A stretch of 11,589 bases of DNA from Desulfobacterales bacterium. GTDB taxonomy: Bacteria; Desulfobacterota; Desulfobacteria; Desulfobacterales; Desulfobacteraceae. The stretch spans positions 1-11,589 of the forward strand of contig JAKSBB010000952.1 in assembly GCA_022361315.1 (NCBI GenBank), given 5' to 3'. Under the pieces are notes generated by a model that was not told the origin of the DNA, did not search any database, and saw only the letters and a program-made list of their open reading frames with translations. This document shows, in pieces, positions 1 through 6,132 of this stretch (its first letter is position 1; each line of letters begins with the position of its first letter). Position numbers and translations under genes: made by a program.

Positions 1-200
1 AGAGTTACAGCAATAATTTTGTTAACCGGGCCACCGGTCTGTCTGTGCTCTTTTTCAAGAATTTATCCGGGGTTTCCGATGACCGGCGGAGGGAGTTGTT
101 CGACAAGTACAGCCGGTCTGCGTTTGCAAAGGCCACCGGCTGGGGCAGGCTAATGGAAGAATATCACGACTATCTGGAACACCGGGGGCACCGCTATTGA
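1..200 (+). CDS. C-terminal fragment of an unrecognised protein (5' end outside window)
   Basis: An open frame enters from the left edge (first complete codon at position 3) and runs 65 codons to TGA at 198-200. The visible C-terminus is rich in charged and aromatic residues and ends EEYHDYLEHRGHRY. There is no membrane segment and no motif I recognise. Codon use is GC-rich at third positions, like the other genes, which supports real coding. It converges on the HD-GYP gene: the two stop codons overlap by 7 nt (194-200), so no terminator fits between them. Function cannot be assigned from this fragment. Confidence 0.6.
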   Translation, partial: SYSNNFVNRATGLSVLFFKNLSGVSDDRRRELFDKYSRSAFAKATGWGRLMEEYHDYLEHRGHRY

Positions 201-1603
201 AAAAAGATATCCTGAAGGAGCAGGGCCGGGGGCAGGGATAGTTTACGCTCCACAGTCATGGTGTCGGTCCGGTAGATGATGCAGGATACCTTCTGCTCCA
301 GCGTGGTGCCCGGGGCGACCACCACCCCCTGGTGGCTGTTTTGAAATGTGTTATAGTCATCCCGGTCAATATCTTTAAAATAGCTGGTAAGTATTTCGTC
401 GTTGAGTTTGAATGCCAGATTTTTGGGCAGGTAGCGTCTCAGCATGAAGCGGATAAAGGTGTCCAGGTATGGCTGGTAAAAGGTATTGTGCTTTTTATTG
501 CTGACGGCCATGATCTGGAGGGCTTTGCCTATGGATGATGCCCGTTTGTAAACCCTTTCCGCCGTGATGGCCTCAAAGGTGTCTGCAATGCCGATAACCC
601 GGTAATACTTTTCGGTCTGCTGATACATCTCATCCAGCCGTGCCTGGGCATCAGGGGTCAGGTAGTCGTAAAATGAGGTGTGGGTGCCCCGGGCAATACC
701 GTAACTCTGGGGCAGGTCCTTGTTTTCCTTCACGTGGTGGAGGGCCATGGAAAAGCGTTCAAGGTCCAGGTTCTCCTGATTGTTGGAGGCCAGTACAAAA
801 GAGAGGAGTACATGGCTCTTCATGATGTCGGTTTCAAGCTGGGTGAGGCGTCCTTTTTTATAGATAATACTTTCCGGCACCAATGCTTTTCCACCGTCGT
901 GTCCCAGGGCGATGATGCTCAGGGTCCGGCAGTCCGCCTCGCTGAAATCATGCAGTTCTCCGGCCAGCATCAGGGATATCTGGGTGGTTTTCACCACGTG
1001 CTCAACCGTTTCTCCGATGTGGTCGGGGGGCAGGTTGAAAATCCGTTGTTCACTGTCGATGACCCGCTTGATGGCTGCGGCCGTGGCCACATAGGTTTCA
1101 TCCGAGGTGATCACGCTGTTGGCCATGTCAAGGTAACCCTTGACCCGGTCGAAATGATCGGAAAAAGCTTCCAGTCGGTGTTTTGCAATGCTTGAGGTGA
1201 TAAACCGGTTCACACTGGTTTGAATCTCGGGGATGTCCTCGTCTCTGATGCTTTCCAGAAATTCCCGCTTGGTCCGGATGATCTCTCCCATGGCCAGGTC
1301 CATGGCCGTATTCCGTTCCGCATCGGTAATATCCTCAAGGTTCACCTTGAAGTTGATCTTCAGACGGTCAAAGGTTTTTAGTAGATCAACGGTGATACGG
1401 GTATTGGCGGTGGCGATCAGGTCGTTGGCGTAATAGGTGTTCAGCGCCAGTTGCTTTCCAAGGATGGAGGTCATCACCTGCTTGTACTTCTCTGCAAATA
1501 GACCTTTTTCAGGGTCTGTAAATATACTGGTGTTCTTGTCCAGATTTGCCAGGGGGAAGTACAGGTGGGTAAATCCGTCTTCTTTTATCTTCTCGGATTT
1601 CAT
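194..1603 (-). CDS. HD-GYP-like (degenerate) metal-dependent phosphohydrolase domain protein
   Basis: This is a 469-residue cytosolic protein by the ATG start. The N-terminal ~195 residues carry no domain I recognise and could be a sensory or dimerisation region. Residues ~198-400 are an HD-GYP-type domain. The metal-ligand pattern is complete: H202, H235-D236 followed by G-G-K, H264, H289-H290 and D341, with the family-typical IADTFEAITAERVYK near 339-353. The GYP signature that normally follows the HH pair is missing: the sequence reads HHVKENKDLPQSYG, and about 20 extra residues separate HH from the last Asp. HD-GYP proteins cleave cyclic-di-GMP or related dinucleotides; the altered loop makes the substrate uncertain. 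The C-terminal ~60 residues contain the beta-strand QGVVV extension usual for the family. I prefer ATG at 1603 over TTG at 1612, because that TTG lies inside the predicted -10 box. No Shine-Dalgarno sequence is present. The stop is TAG. Confidence 0.85.
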   Translation of the reverse strand: MKSEKIKEDGFTHLYFPLANLDKNTSIFTDPEKGLFAEKYKQVMTSILGKQLALNTYYANDLIATANTRITVDLLKTFDRLKINFKVNLEDITDAERNTAMDLAMGEIIRTKREFLESIRDEDIPEIQTSVNRFITSSIAKHRLEAFSDHFDRVKGYLDMANSVITSDETYVATAAAIKRVIDSEQRIFNLPPDHIGETVEHVVKTTQISLMLAGELHDFSEADCRTLSIIALGHDGGKALVPESIIYKKGRLTQLETDIMKSHVLLSFVLASNNQENLDLERFSMALHHVKENKDLPQSYGIARGTHTSFYDYLTPDAQARLDEMYQQTEKYYRVIGIADTFEAITAERVYKRASSIGKALQIMAVSNKKHNTFYQPYLDTFIRFMLRRYLPKNLAFKLNDEILTSYFKDIDRDDYNTFQNSHQGVVVAPGTTLEQKVSCIIYRTDTMTVERKLSLPPALLLQDIFFQ

Positions 1604-1611
1604 AATCCGCA

Positions 1612-1641
1612 ATTATAATCATGCTTTTCTTGGATTTTCAA
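1612..1641 (-). promoter_or_regulatory. sigma70-type promoter of the HD-GYP-like gene
   Basis: Read on the minus strand: TTGAAA (1641-1636), an 18-nt spacer, then a perfect TATAAT (1617-1612). With the last -10 base at -7, transcription would start near 1605, two bases before the ATG at 1603. The mRNA would be essentially leaderless, which fits the absence of a ribosome binding site. Confidence 0.6.
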
Positions 1642-1674
1642 GATATTGTCGATTTGTTTGGAGAGAATCCGGAG

Positions 1675-1706
1675 GCGGGCCGGCGTCACTTCTGAATCCG
1701 GCCCGC
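1675..1706 (-). terminator. GC-rich stem-loop after the small CC-motif gene
   Basis: A perfect 9-bp inverted repeat (GCGGGCCGG at 1675-1683 and CCGGCCCGC at 1698-1706) with a 14-nt loop starts 8 nt beyond the stop of the small gene on the minus strand. No run of T follows in either direction. It may therefore be a weak or Rho-assisted terminator, or an mRNA 3'-end stabiliser, rather than a classical intrinsic terminator. Confidence 0.45.
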
Positions 1707-1713
1707 AGTTATC

Positions 1714-1935
1714 TCAGCACCCGCACCCGGGTTTAGCCGGTGGGGCACCGCCGGGCATCCTCGTTTTTTTGTTCTCGTTTGTCAGGGAGGTTTGTTCTTC
1801 CTTGGGTTCATCCCGGATTTCATCCCGGATTTCATCCTGATTGTCGTCCAGGTTTTTAAATTTTACCGCGCAGCAACTTGAGTTGCCGCCACCGAATATC
1901 CGTTTGAAAAATCCGTTCTTCTTTTTTCCAGTCAT
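1714..1935 (-). CDS. small putative metal-binding protein with CC motif and CGC tail
   Basis: A 73-residue protein. It has a basic start (MTGKKKNGFFKRIF), then a Cys-Cys pair at 21-22 in the context NSSCCAVKF, a highly charged low-complexity linker (DEIRDEIRDEP, residues 34-44) and a C-terminal Cys-Gly-Cys (71-73). The CC segment resembles small proteins described as LDCC-motif putative metal-binding proteins, which I recall mainly as neighbours of metal permeases; this assignment is from memory and tentative. No membrane segment or signal peptide is seen. A good ribosome binding site (AAGGAAA, 8 nt spacer) precedes the ATG, and only 20 nt separate it from the permease stop, so the two are probably co-transcribed. 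Plausible role: binding or handing over a thiophilic metal(loid) to the permease (inference). The 3' end of the linker is encoded by a 12-bp tandem repeat. Confidence 0.75.
   Translation of the reverse strand: MTGKKKNGFFKRIFGGGNSSCCAVKFKNLDDNQDEIRDEIRDEPKEEQTSLTNENKKTRMPGGAPPAKPGCGC
1807..1840. repeat. 12-bp tandem repeat, about 2.8 copies, inside the CC-motif gene
   Basis: The unit TTCATCCCGGAT occurs at 1807-1818 and 1819-1830, followed by the partial, diverged copy TTCATCCTGA (1831-1840). It encodes the repeated Asp-Glu-Ile-Arg of the linker. The unit length is a multiple of three, so copy-number change would keep the frame. Confidence 0.8.
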
Positions 1936-1955
1936 GGGTGTATTTCCTTTGTTTG

Positions 1956-2852
1956 CTATACGTTTAACAGGTTGAATGCGTACCCCCCGACAACGGCTGT
2001 CGAGAAGATCACGATGACGATGGCTGAGACCAGTCGCTTTTTAAATATGCCGGCCAGCATGCTCATTTCCGGGATTGCCATGCCCGCACCGCCCACAATC
2101 AATGCGATGACCGCTCCCATGCTCATGCCTTTCTGTGCCAGTGCGATACCGATGGGAATCGCAGTTTCCGCACGGATGTACAGGGGGATGCCCACAATGG
2201 CTGCCACAGGGATGGCAAGGGGATTATCCGGACCGGCAATTTTCACAACGATATCCTGGGGAAGATACCCGTATATCCCTGCACCGATGCCCACACCGAT
2301 AAGGAGGAAGGGCAGTACCCCCCTGAAATCCTTCCAGGCCCCGGCAAAGGCAAACTTCACCCGTGCAGTGAAGGTGGCGGGAACACTGCCGCCATCACTC
2401 TGGCAGCAGGTGTCGGCCCGGACGTTTTTCACGTTGGCCGCCTGTCCGGTTTTTTCCAGAACCACCCCGAAGATGACGGATGCCAGAAAGGTGACGGCAC
2501 CATACACAACTGCCGCTTTGATTCCCATCAGCGCCGCCACCATGCTTAAAATAATCGGATTTAATATGGGTGATGCGATGACAAAGGACATCACCGGACC
2601 AAAGGGGGCACCGGCGTTTAAAAGTCCCAGGGTCATGGGGATGGTTGAACAGGCGCAAAATGGTGTCATGGCGCCGATAAATGCCCCCAGAATATTTCCC
2701 AGGATGCCTTTTTTAGACAGCCAGGCGTTCAGCTTTTCACGTGGGATATACAGAAGGGCAACGCCCACGATGGTGCTGATGCCCAGGAACAGCACCGTGA
2801 GTTCCAGGGTAATGAATGCAAAGTATTCCAGTGTTTTTGTGAGTGAATTCAT
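1956..2852 (-). CDS. ArsP-type permease (PF03773/DUF318), metal(loid) or organoarsenical efflux
   Basis: A 298-residue integral membrane protein with two four-helix halves joined by a central loop (about 135-165). The first half holds the family signature TPFCACSTIP (63-72), with the paired cysteines C66 and C68, and the segment IASPILNPIIL (92-102). The second half has GIPLYIRAETAIPIG (221-235) and GAGMAIPEMSML (256-267). The central loop carries a further Cys-Cys pair (149-150). Known relatives include ArsP, which exports trivalent organoarsenicals, and Cu/Zn-associated permeases, so the substrate is not settled. The ATG at 2852 has a clear ribosome binding site (AAGGAAA, 5-6 nt spacer). 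The gene lies downstream of an ArsR-family regulator and upstream of a small CC-motif protein, which supports metal(loid)-induced expression. The stop is TAG. Confidence 0.85.
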   Translation of the reverse strand: MNSLTKTLEYFAFITLELTVLFLGISTIVGVALLYIPREKLNAWLSKKGILGNILGAFIGAMTPFCACSTIPMTLGLLNAGAPFGPVMSFVIASPILNPIILSMVAALMGIKAAVVYGAVTFLASVIFGVVLEKTGQAANVKNVRADTCCQSDGGSVPATFTARVKFAFAGAWKDFRGVLPFLLIGVGIGAGIYGYLPQDIVVKIAGPDNPLAIPVAAIVGIPLYIRAETAIPIGIALAQKGMSMGAVIALIVGGAGMAIPEMSMLAGIFKKRLVSAIVIVIFSTAVVGGYAFNLLNV

Positions 2853-2869
2853 TTGAATTTCCTTTTTAT

Positions 2870-2892
2870 AATTCTAAAATAGTCGAAATATC
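2870..2892 (-). promoter_or_regulatory. candidate ArsR-type operator, copy 1 (permease promoter)
   Basis: On the minus strand this element begins GATATTTC and ends TAGAATT. It matches the element at 3274-3296 at 18 of 23 positions. The core is an imperfect inverted repeat, ATTTC-N10-GAATT. It overlaps the predicted permease spacer and -10 box. Confidence 0.5.
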
Positions 2893-2899
2893 ACAGCAA
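2871..2899 (-). promoter_or_regulatory. candidate sigma70 promoter of the permease operon
   Basis: On the minus strand: TTGCTG (2899-2894, 3 of 6 consensus), a 17-nt spacer and TAGAAT (2876-2871, 5 of 6). The start would fall near 2864, giving a 12-nt leader containing the ribosome binding site. The 23-bp candidate operator at 2870-2892 covers the spacer and -10, as expected for a promoter that ArsR-type binding would block. Confidence 0.5.
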
Positions 2900-2923
2900 A
2901 AAAATTGGGCCTAAAAAAAGCCC
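2898..2923 (-). terminator. intrinsic terminator after the ArsR-family gene
   Basis: On the minus strand: GGGCTT, a 5-T loop and AGGCCC form a 6-bp stem with one G-U pair (2923-2907). AA and seven T follow (2904-2898). It lies 13 nt beyond the stop of the regulator gene and separates it from the permease, so the two appear to be separately transcribed. Confidence 0.6.
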
Positions 2924-2936
2924 GGAATAACGGTTG

Positions 2937-3236
2937 TTAATCCCTGCCGGTAATCCCGGTACAGCACTCTTCTTTGAGAAAATCAATTAATTCCATCAGA
3001 ACCTCGTACTGGGGAATGCAATACAGGGTGCGGCTTTCACGGACCTGTTTTATCAGCCCCACCCCCACAAGGCGGCTGATATGGTGGGACAGGGTCGATC
3101 CCGGTACATTGAGTGCCCTCTGGATATCCCCCACTGCGGCCCCGTCGTGCCCCGCCTTTACGAGAAAACGGAAGACCGCCAGACGTGTGTTGTTGCCCAA
3201 TTCGGCCAGTTTTTTTGCTGCGTCCTCATGTTTCAT
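2937..3236 (-). CDS. ArsR/SmtB-family winged-helix repressor
   Basis: A 99-residue transcriptional regulator. The winged-helix DNA-binding region spans roughly 14-75, with the recognition helix around PGSTLSHHISRLVGVGLI (45-62). The classical alpha-3 ELCVCDL metal site is absent: the equivalent stretch is AAVGDI. Instead there is a C-terminal Cys-Cys pair (91-92) plus C73. This recalls ArsR of Acidithiobacillus ferrooxidans, which senses As(III) through C-terminal cysteines; the parallel is an inference. Repressors of this family leave DNA when metal binds. It probably controls the adjacent permease through the two similar 23-bp elements and may control itself. I chose ATG at 3236 over TTG at 3254, because that TTG falls in the promoter spacer. 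No Shine-Dalgarno sequence is present. Confidence 0.85.
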   Translation of the reverse strand: MKHEDAAKKLAELGNNTRLAVFRFLVKAGHDGAAVGDIQRALNVPGSTLSHHISRLVGVGLIKQVRESRTLYCIPQYEVLMELIDFLKEECCTGITGRD

Positions 3237-3242
3237 GGATGA

Positions 3243-3271
3243 AATATAGGTCAAGGTGAAATAAAAGTCAA
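3243..3271 (-). promoter_or_regulatory. sigma70 promoter of the ArsR-family gene, predicted leaderless
   Basis: On the minus strand: TTGACT (3271-3266, 5 of 6), exactly 17 nt, TATATT (3248-3243, 5 of 6). Counting six bases past the -10 puts +1 at 3236, the A of the ATG, so the mRNA would have no leader. Confidence 0.65.
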
Positions 3272-3273
3272 AC

Positions 3274-3296
3274 GATATTTCCAGAATTGTAGAAAT
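3274..3296 (+). promoter_or_regulatory. candidate ArsR-type operator, copy 2 (upstream of arsR)
   Basis: This is the second copy of the 23-bp element, with arms ATTTC (3277-3281) and GAAAT (3292-3296) forming a perfect 5-bp inverted repeat around 10 nt. It lies 2 bp upstream of the -35 box of the regulator gene, in the gap to the divergent azlCD operon. Confidence 0.5.
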
Positions 3297-3354
3297 TTAT
3301 TGGGTTTCATATATTCGTGGAAAAAGCAATTTTGTTCAAAATTATGGGGGACTG

Positions 3355-3383
3355 TTGTGGTATGTATGTATCTTTGCTGTAAT
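3355..3383 (+). promoter_or_regulatory. candidate promoter of azlCD with extended -10
   Basis: TTGTGG (3355-3360), a 17-nt spacer, and TGTAAT (3378-3383) preceded by TGC, which gives an extended -10. The predicted start is near 3390, just ahead of the azlC ATG at 3401. The -35 is weak. Confidence 0.4.
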
Positions 3384-3400
3384 TTTGAGGGGATTGAACA

Positions 3401-4117
3401 ATGAACACAAGACTCATGGCAGGGTGCAGGGCAAATCTGCCCGTGGCGGTAAGTGTCATGTCATACGGCAGCGTACTTGGCGTGCTGGCAGCCCAGAAAG
3501 GTATCCTCTGGACCCAGCTGCTCTTTATGAACCTGGCGGTATTCGCCGGATCCGCCCAATTCGTCATGGTGGATATGTGGACACAGCCATTGCCGGTGCC
3601 GGAGATCACCGCGGCGGTGCTGATCATCAACCTGCGCTACCTGCTCATCGGGGCATCCCTGCGACCCGTATTCTCCGGCCACAGTCTTTTCCATAAGATG
3701 GGGGTCATGCATTTTGTGGCGGATGAGAACTGGGCCGTTACCATGGCGGCCCACAGGAAAGGGGGAACCGATATCTGGTTTCTTCTCGGGGGCGGTCTTT
3801 GCCTGATGACTGCCTGGTCTGCCGGCACCCTCCTGGGCCATGGTCTGGGGGCCGCAATCAGTAATCCGGAGGCCTACGCCCTGGATTTTGCTTTCATTGC
3901 CGTGTTTACGGCACTGGCCTTCTCCATGTGGCAGGGGCGGCAGAACGTCCTGCCCTGGCTGGCGGCCGCCGGCCTGGCCGTAGGTGCCGAGGCTGTGCTG
4001 CCGGGGAAATGGTATATCCTCATCGGCGGGATCGGCGGGGCTTTGGTTCAGGCCGTCATCTATAAAGACGTGACGCAGGAGATCAAACGGGAGGTGGCAG
4101 ATGGAAACCATGGATAG
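3401..4117 (+). CDS. azlC: AzlC-family branched-chain amino acid exporter, large subunit
   Basis: A 238-residue, multi-spanning inner-membrane protein of the AzlC/YgaZ family (LIV-E). The family landmarks are FAGSAQF (48-54) and NLRYLL (77-82). Length and hydrophobic profile fit the family. AzlC works with the small subunit AzlD to export branched-chain amino acids such as valine, or analogues. A ribosome binding site (GAGGGG, 8 nt spacer) precedes the ATG. The last 17 nt overlap azlD, the usual arrangement for this pair and a sign of translational coupling. The stop is TAG. The exact substrate in this organism is not shown by the sequence. Confidence 0.92.
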   Translation: MNTRLMAGCRANLPVAVSVMSYGSVLGVLAAQKGILWTQLLFMNLAVFAGSAQFVMVDMWTQPLPVPEITAAVLIINLRYLLIGASLRPVFSGHSLFHKMGVMHFVADENWAVTMAAHRKGGTDIWFLLGGGLCLMTAWSAGTLLGHGLGAAISNPEAYALDFAFIAVFTALAFSMWQGRQNVLPWLAAAGLAVGAEAVLPGKWYILIGGIGGALVQAVIYKDVTQEIKREVADGNHG

Positions 4118-4412
4118 AGAACTATTGGCCGTTTTGACCATTGTCTGTGCCGCTCTGGTGACCTACGGGCTTCGTATCGGGGGGCTGCTGCTTTCTGAAC
4201 GCCTGCCCACCACGGGACGATTCAAGGTCTTTATGGATGCCCTTCCCGGCACCCTGCTGGTGTCTCTGATCGCGCCGGGTGTCGCAGCAGCCGGCCTGCT
4301 TGGTGCCCTGGCTACCGGTGTTACGGCAATATGCACATACCGGACGGGCAATATCTTTTTGTCCATGCTCGCCGGAGTGGCCATCGTGGCCGGCGGGCGA
4401 TGGATATTCTGA
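4101..4412 (+). CDS. azlD: AzlD-family small subunit of the branched-chain amino acid exporter
   Basis: A 103-residue protein with about four hydrophobic segments. It has the family-typical TYGLRIGGLLL (21-31) near the N-terminus and LPGTLLVSLIAPG around 48-60. It is the partner of AzlC in the exporter. The first ATG (4101) is chosen over the in-frame ATG at 4110, because GGGAGG lies about 6 nt upstream. The start lies inside the azlC end, so translation is probably coupled. The AraC-type gene follows 49 nt later and is the obvious candidate regulator. Confidence 0.9.
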   Translation: METMDRELLAVLTIVCAALVTYGLRIGGLLLSERLPTTGRFKVFMDALPGTLLVSLIAPGVAAAGLLGALATGVTAICTYRTGNIFLSMLAGVAIVAGGRWIF

Positions 4413-4426
4413 ACCCGGACGGCCTC

Positions 4427-4455
4427 TTTCCAATTCAAATTAAATTCGCTATAGA
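4427..4455 (+). promoter_or_regulatory. weak candidate promoter of the AraC-family gene
   Basis: TTTCCA (4427-4432, 4 of 6), a 17-nt spacer and TATAGA (4450-4455, 4 of 6). The calculated +1 is the A of the ATG at 4462. It is weak on sequence alone, and read-through from azlCD is an alternative. Confidence 0.25.
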
Positions 4456-4461
4456 AAAAGG

Positions 4462-5319
4462 ATGAAACCCAAGCCTTTTGATAGCCTTCCCCGGGGGGAC
4501 CAGGCATTGCTCTGGCAGCCGAGACATCTGGAGGGGATTTCCCTGTTCAAGGCCAGGTTCAGCCGGTTTGCCTATAAACCCCACTGCCACAGCGAATACG
4601 CCATCGGGGTGATCGAGCAGGGTGTTCAGAAATTTCATCATTCCGGGCAGACATTTACCGCACCGGCCAACACCATCATCAGTGTAAATCCGGGGGAGAC
4701 CCATGACGGAATGTCGGACACCTCCGGGGGATATCAATACCGTATGATGTACATTTCCCTGGAAAAAATCAGGGAGATCCTCTCCTGCCATGGGGAACTC
4801 AAGTACCGGCCGGGGTATTTCAACGCCCCGGTGGCTTCGGATCCTGAGGCGGCCCGTCTGCTGCACAGGGCCCTGGTGCTTTTGGACGGTGACGGTCCGG
4901 GCTGCCTTGAGGGCCACGCCTGTCTGGCCCGGGCCCTGACGCGGTTGTTCCGCCGCCATGCGGGGTATAAGCGTAGGGATGCCGCAGGGTTTCTTAAAAG
5001 TGATGCAGCGGTTCGCCGGGCCATTGAATTCATCAGGGAAAACGCCACGGAGAACATCTCTCTGGAAGACATCTCTGCAGCGGCTGAATTATCCCCCTAT
5101 CATTTCCTCCGCATCTTTCGAAAAACCACCGGACTGCCGCCACACGCCTATCTGGTCCAGATCCGGGTGGAACGGGCAAAATCTGCCATTGAAAAAGGCT
5201 GTGCCCTGATTGACGCGGCACAGACCGCAGGGTTTTCAGATCAAAGCCATATGACCCGCTGTTTCAAATCCATTTACGGATTGCCGCCGGGCAAATACAA
5301 AAAGATGGTTTTTTCATAA
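4462..5319 (+). CDS. AraC-family transcriptional regulator (cupin plus double HTH)
   Basis: A 285-residue regulator. The N-terminal half is an AraC-type cupin sensor domain, with HCHSEYAIGVIEQG (41-54) and PGETHDG (77-83). The C-terminal half has the two helix-turn-helix motifs: the first around 199-221 (SLEDISAAAELSPYHFLRIF), the second around 248-271 (ALIDAAQTAGFSDQSHMTRC) followed by the YGLPPGKYK tail typical of the family. Such proteins usually activate a neighbouring operon when bound to a small ligand. Regulators of this form are often found next to azlCD, so branched-chain amino acids or analogues are plausible effectors (inference). AAAAAGG directly abuts the ATG, too close for a normal ribosome binding site. 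A stem-loop follows the stop. Confidence 0.9.
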   Translation: MKPKPFDSLPRGDQALLWQPRHLEGISLFKARFSRFAYKPHCHSEYAIGVIEQGVQKFHHSGQTFTAPANTIISVNPGETHDGMSDTSGGYQYRMMYISLEKIREILSCHGELKYRPGYFNAPVASDPEAARLLHRALVLLDGDGPGCLEGHACLARALTRLFRRHAGYKRRDAAGFLKSDAAVRRAIEFIRENATENISLEDISAAAELSPYHFLRIFRKTTGLPPHAYLVQIRVERAKSAIEKGCALIDAAQTAGFSDQSHMTRCFKSIYGLPPGKYKKMVFS

Positions 5320-5346
5320 ATTTCAGTACAACGGGGGATGTGAAAA

Positions 5347-5379
5347 GCCCCCCTGCAAAGGGTGTGTGTGCAGGGGGGC
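5347..5379. terminator. perfect stem-loop between convergent transcription units
   Basis: An 11-bp perfect inverted repeat (5347-5357 and 5369-5379, GCCCCCCTGCA and its complement) with an 11-nt loop. It lies 27 nt beyond the AraC-type gene and about 90 nt beyond the corrinoid gene on the other strand. Read on the minus strand it is followed by TTTT (5346-5343), so it suits the corrinoid operon best. On the plus strand it has no T run. The rest of 5320-5471 shows nothing else recognisable. Confidence 0.7.
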
Positions 5380-5471
5380 GAAGATCAGCGGTCAAAAGCC
5401 GGGTTCGGGTGTGCCTTTGATGATGAAACGCGTGCTGACCTTTTTAGGGATCAATAGATACTCAACACTAT

Positions 5472-6104
5472 TTAATTCACGAAGGATTTTGCCATTTTGG
5501 ATGCGGAGCCTGCATCCGGGGCAAATCCGTCCGCACCGATTTCATCGGCAAAGGCCTGGGTGACGGGGGCGCCGCCCACCATGATCTTCACCTGGTCGCG
5601 CAGCCCTGATTCCACAATGGCATCCACAGTCTGCTTCATGGCCGGCATGGTGGTGGTGAGCAGGGCGGAGAGGCAGACGATCTGTGCATTTTTCTTTTTA
5701 ATCTCCTCAACAAAGTTTTCCGGGGCAATATCCACACCCAGGTTATGGACATCCAGCCCGGCGCTCTCCATCATCATGGCCACCAGGTTTTTACCGATGT
5801 CATGGAGGTCGCCCTTTACCGTACCGATGATTACGGAGGCGCCTGAGGTGCCCTCCCCGTCACCGAGCATGGGTTTGAGGATCTCCACACAGGCACCCAT
5901 GGCCTGGGCAGCCATCAATACCTCGGGAATGAACATGTCGCCGGATTCCATTTTATCTCCGACAATATCCATACCGGAGATCAGGCCGTTGTTGAGGATA
6001 TCCTGGGCAGGGGTGTCTGCGGCCAGGGCTGAGTTCACCAGGCTGGTGAGTTTGTCCGCGTCGCAGGCGACAAGGGCTTCGGTCATTGCATTGAAATCTG
6101 TCAT
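5472..6104 (-). CDS. MtaC/MttC-type corrinoid protein (methyl carrier)
   Basis: A 210-residue cytosolic corrinoid carrier. Residues ~10-85 are the four-helix cap domain (B12-binding 2), with the typical VGDKMESGDMFIPEVLMAA (48-66). Residues ~88-210 are the Rossmann-type B12-binding domain, with the base-off/His-on motif D99-x-H101-x-x-G104, SALLTTTM (146-153) and GGAP (177-180). The length is that of free-standing methyltransferase corrinoid proteins, not of mutase domains. Such proteins accept a methyl group from a substrate-specific methyltransferase and pass it on. The start at 6104 has a strong AAGGAG site (7-8 nt spacer); the longer frame to 6212 would overlap the upstream gene. It is the last gene of the five-gene operon. 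No MtaB/MttB-like methyltransferase and no reductive activator is present in the window. Confidence 0.9.
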   Translation of the reverse strand: MTDFNAMTEALVACDADKLTSLVNSALAADTPAQDILNNGLISGMDIVGDKMESGDMFIPEVLMAAQAMGACVEILKPMLGDGEGTSGASVIIGTVKGDLHDIGKNLVAMMMESAGLDVHNLGVDIAPENFVEEIKKKNAQIVCLSALLTTTMPAMKQTVDAIVESGLRDQVKIMVGGAPVTQAFADEIGADGFAPDAGSASKMAKSFVN

Positions 6105-6132
6105 TGGGGTTCTCCTTGTTATGTATTTGTTT

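Noticed and set aside
1972..2856. 294-codon + strand frame opposite the permease
   Set aside because: It mirrors the hydrophobic permease codons. The opposite strand has the family signature and a ribosome binding site.
3461..4141. 226-codon - strand frame opposite azlC
   Set aside because: The His/Gln/Gly-rich translation is typical of the complement of a membrane-protein gene. azlC is unmistakable on the + strand.
5366..5563. 65-codon + strand frame between the stem-loop and the corrinoid gene
   Set aside because: Half of it is antisense to the corrinoid gene, it starts within the terminator stem-loop, and it has no recognisable product.
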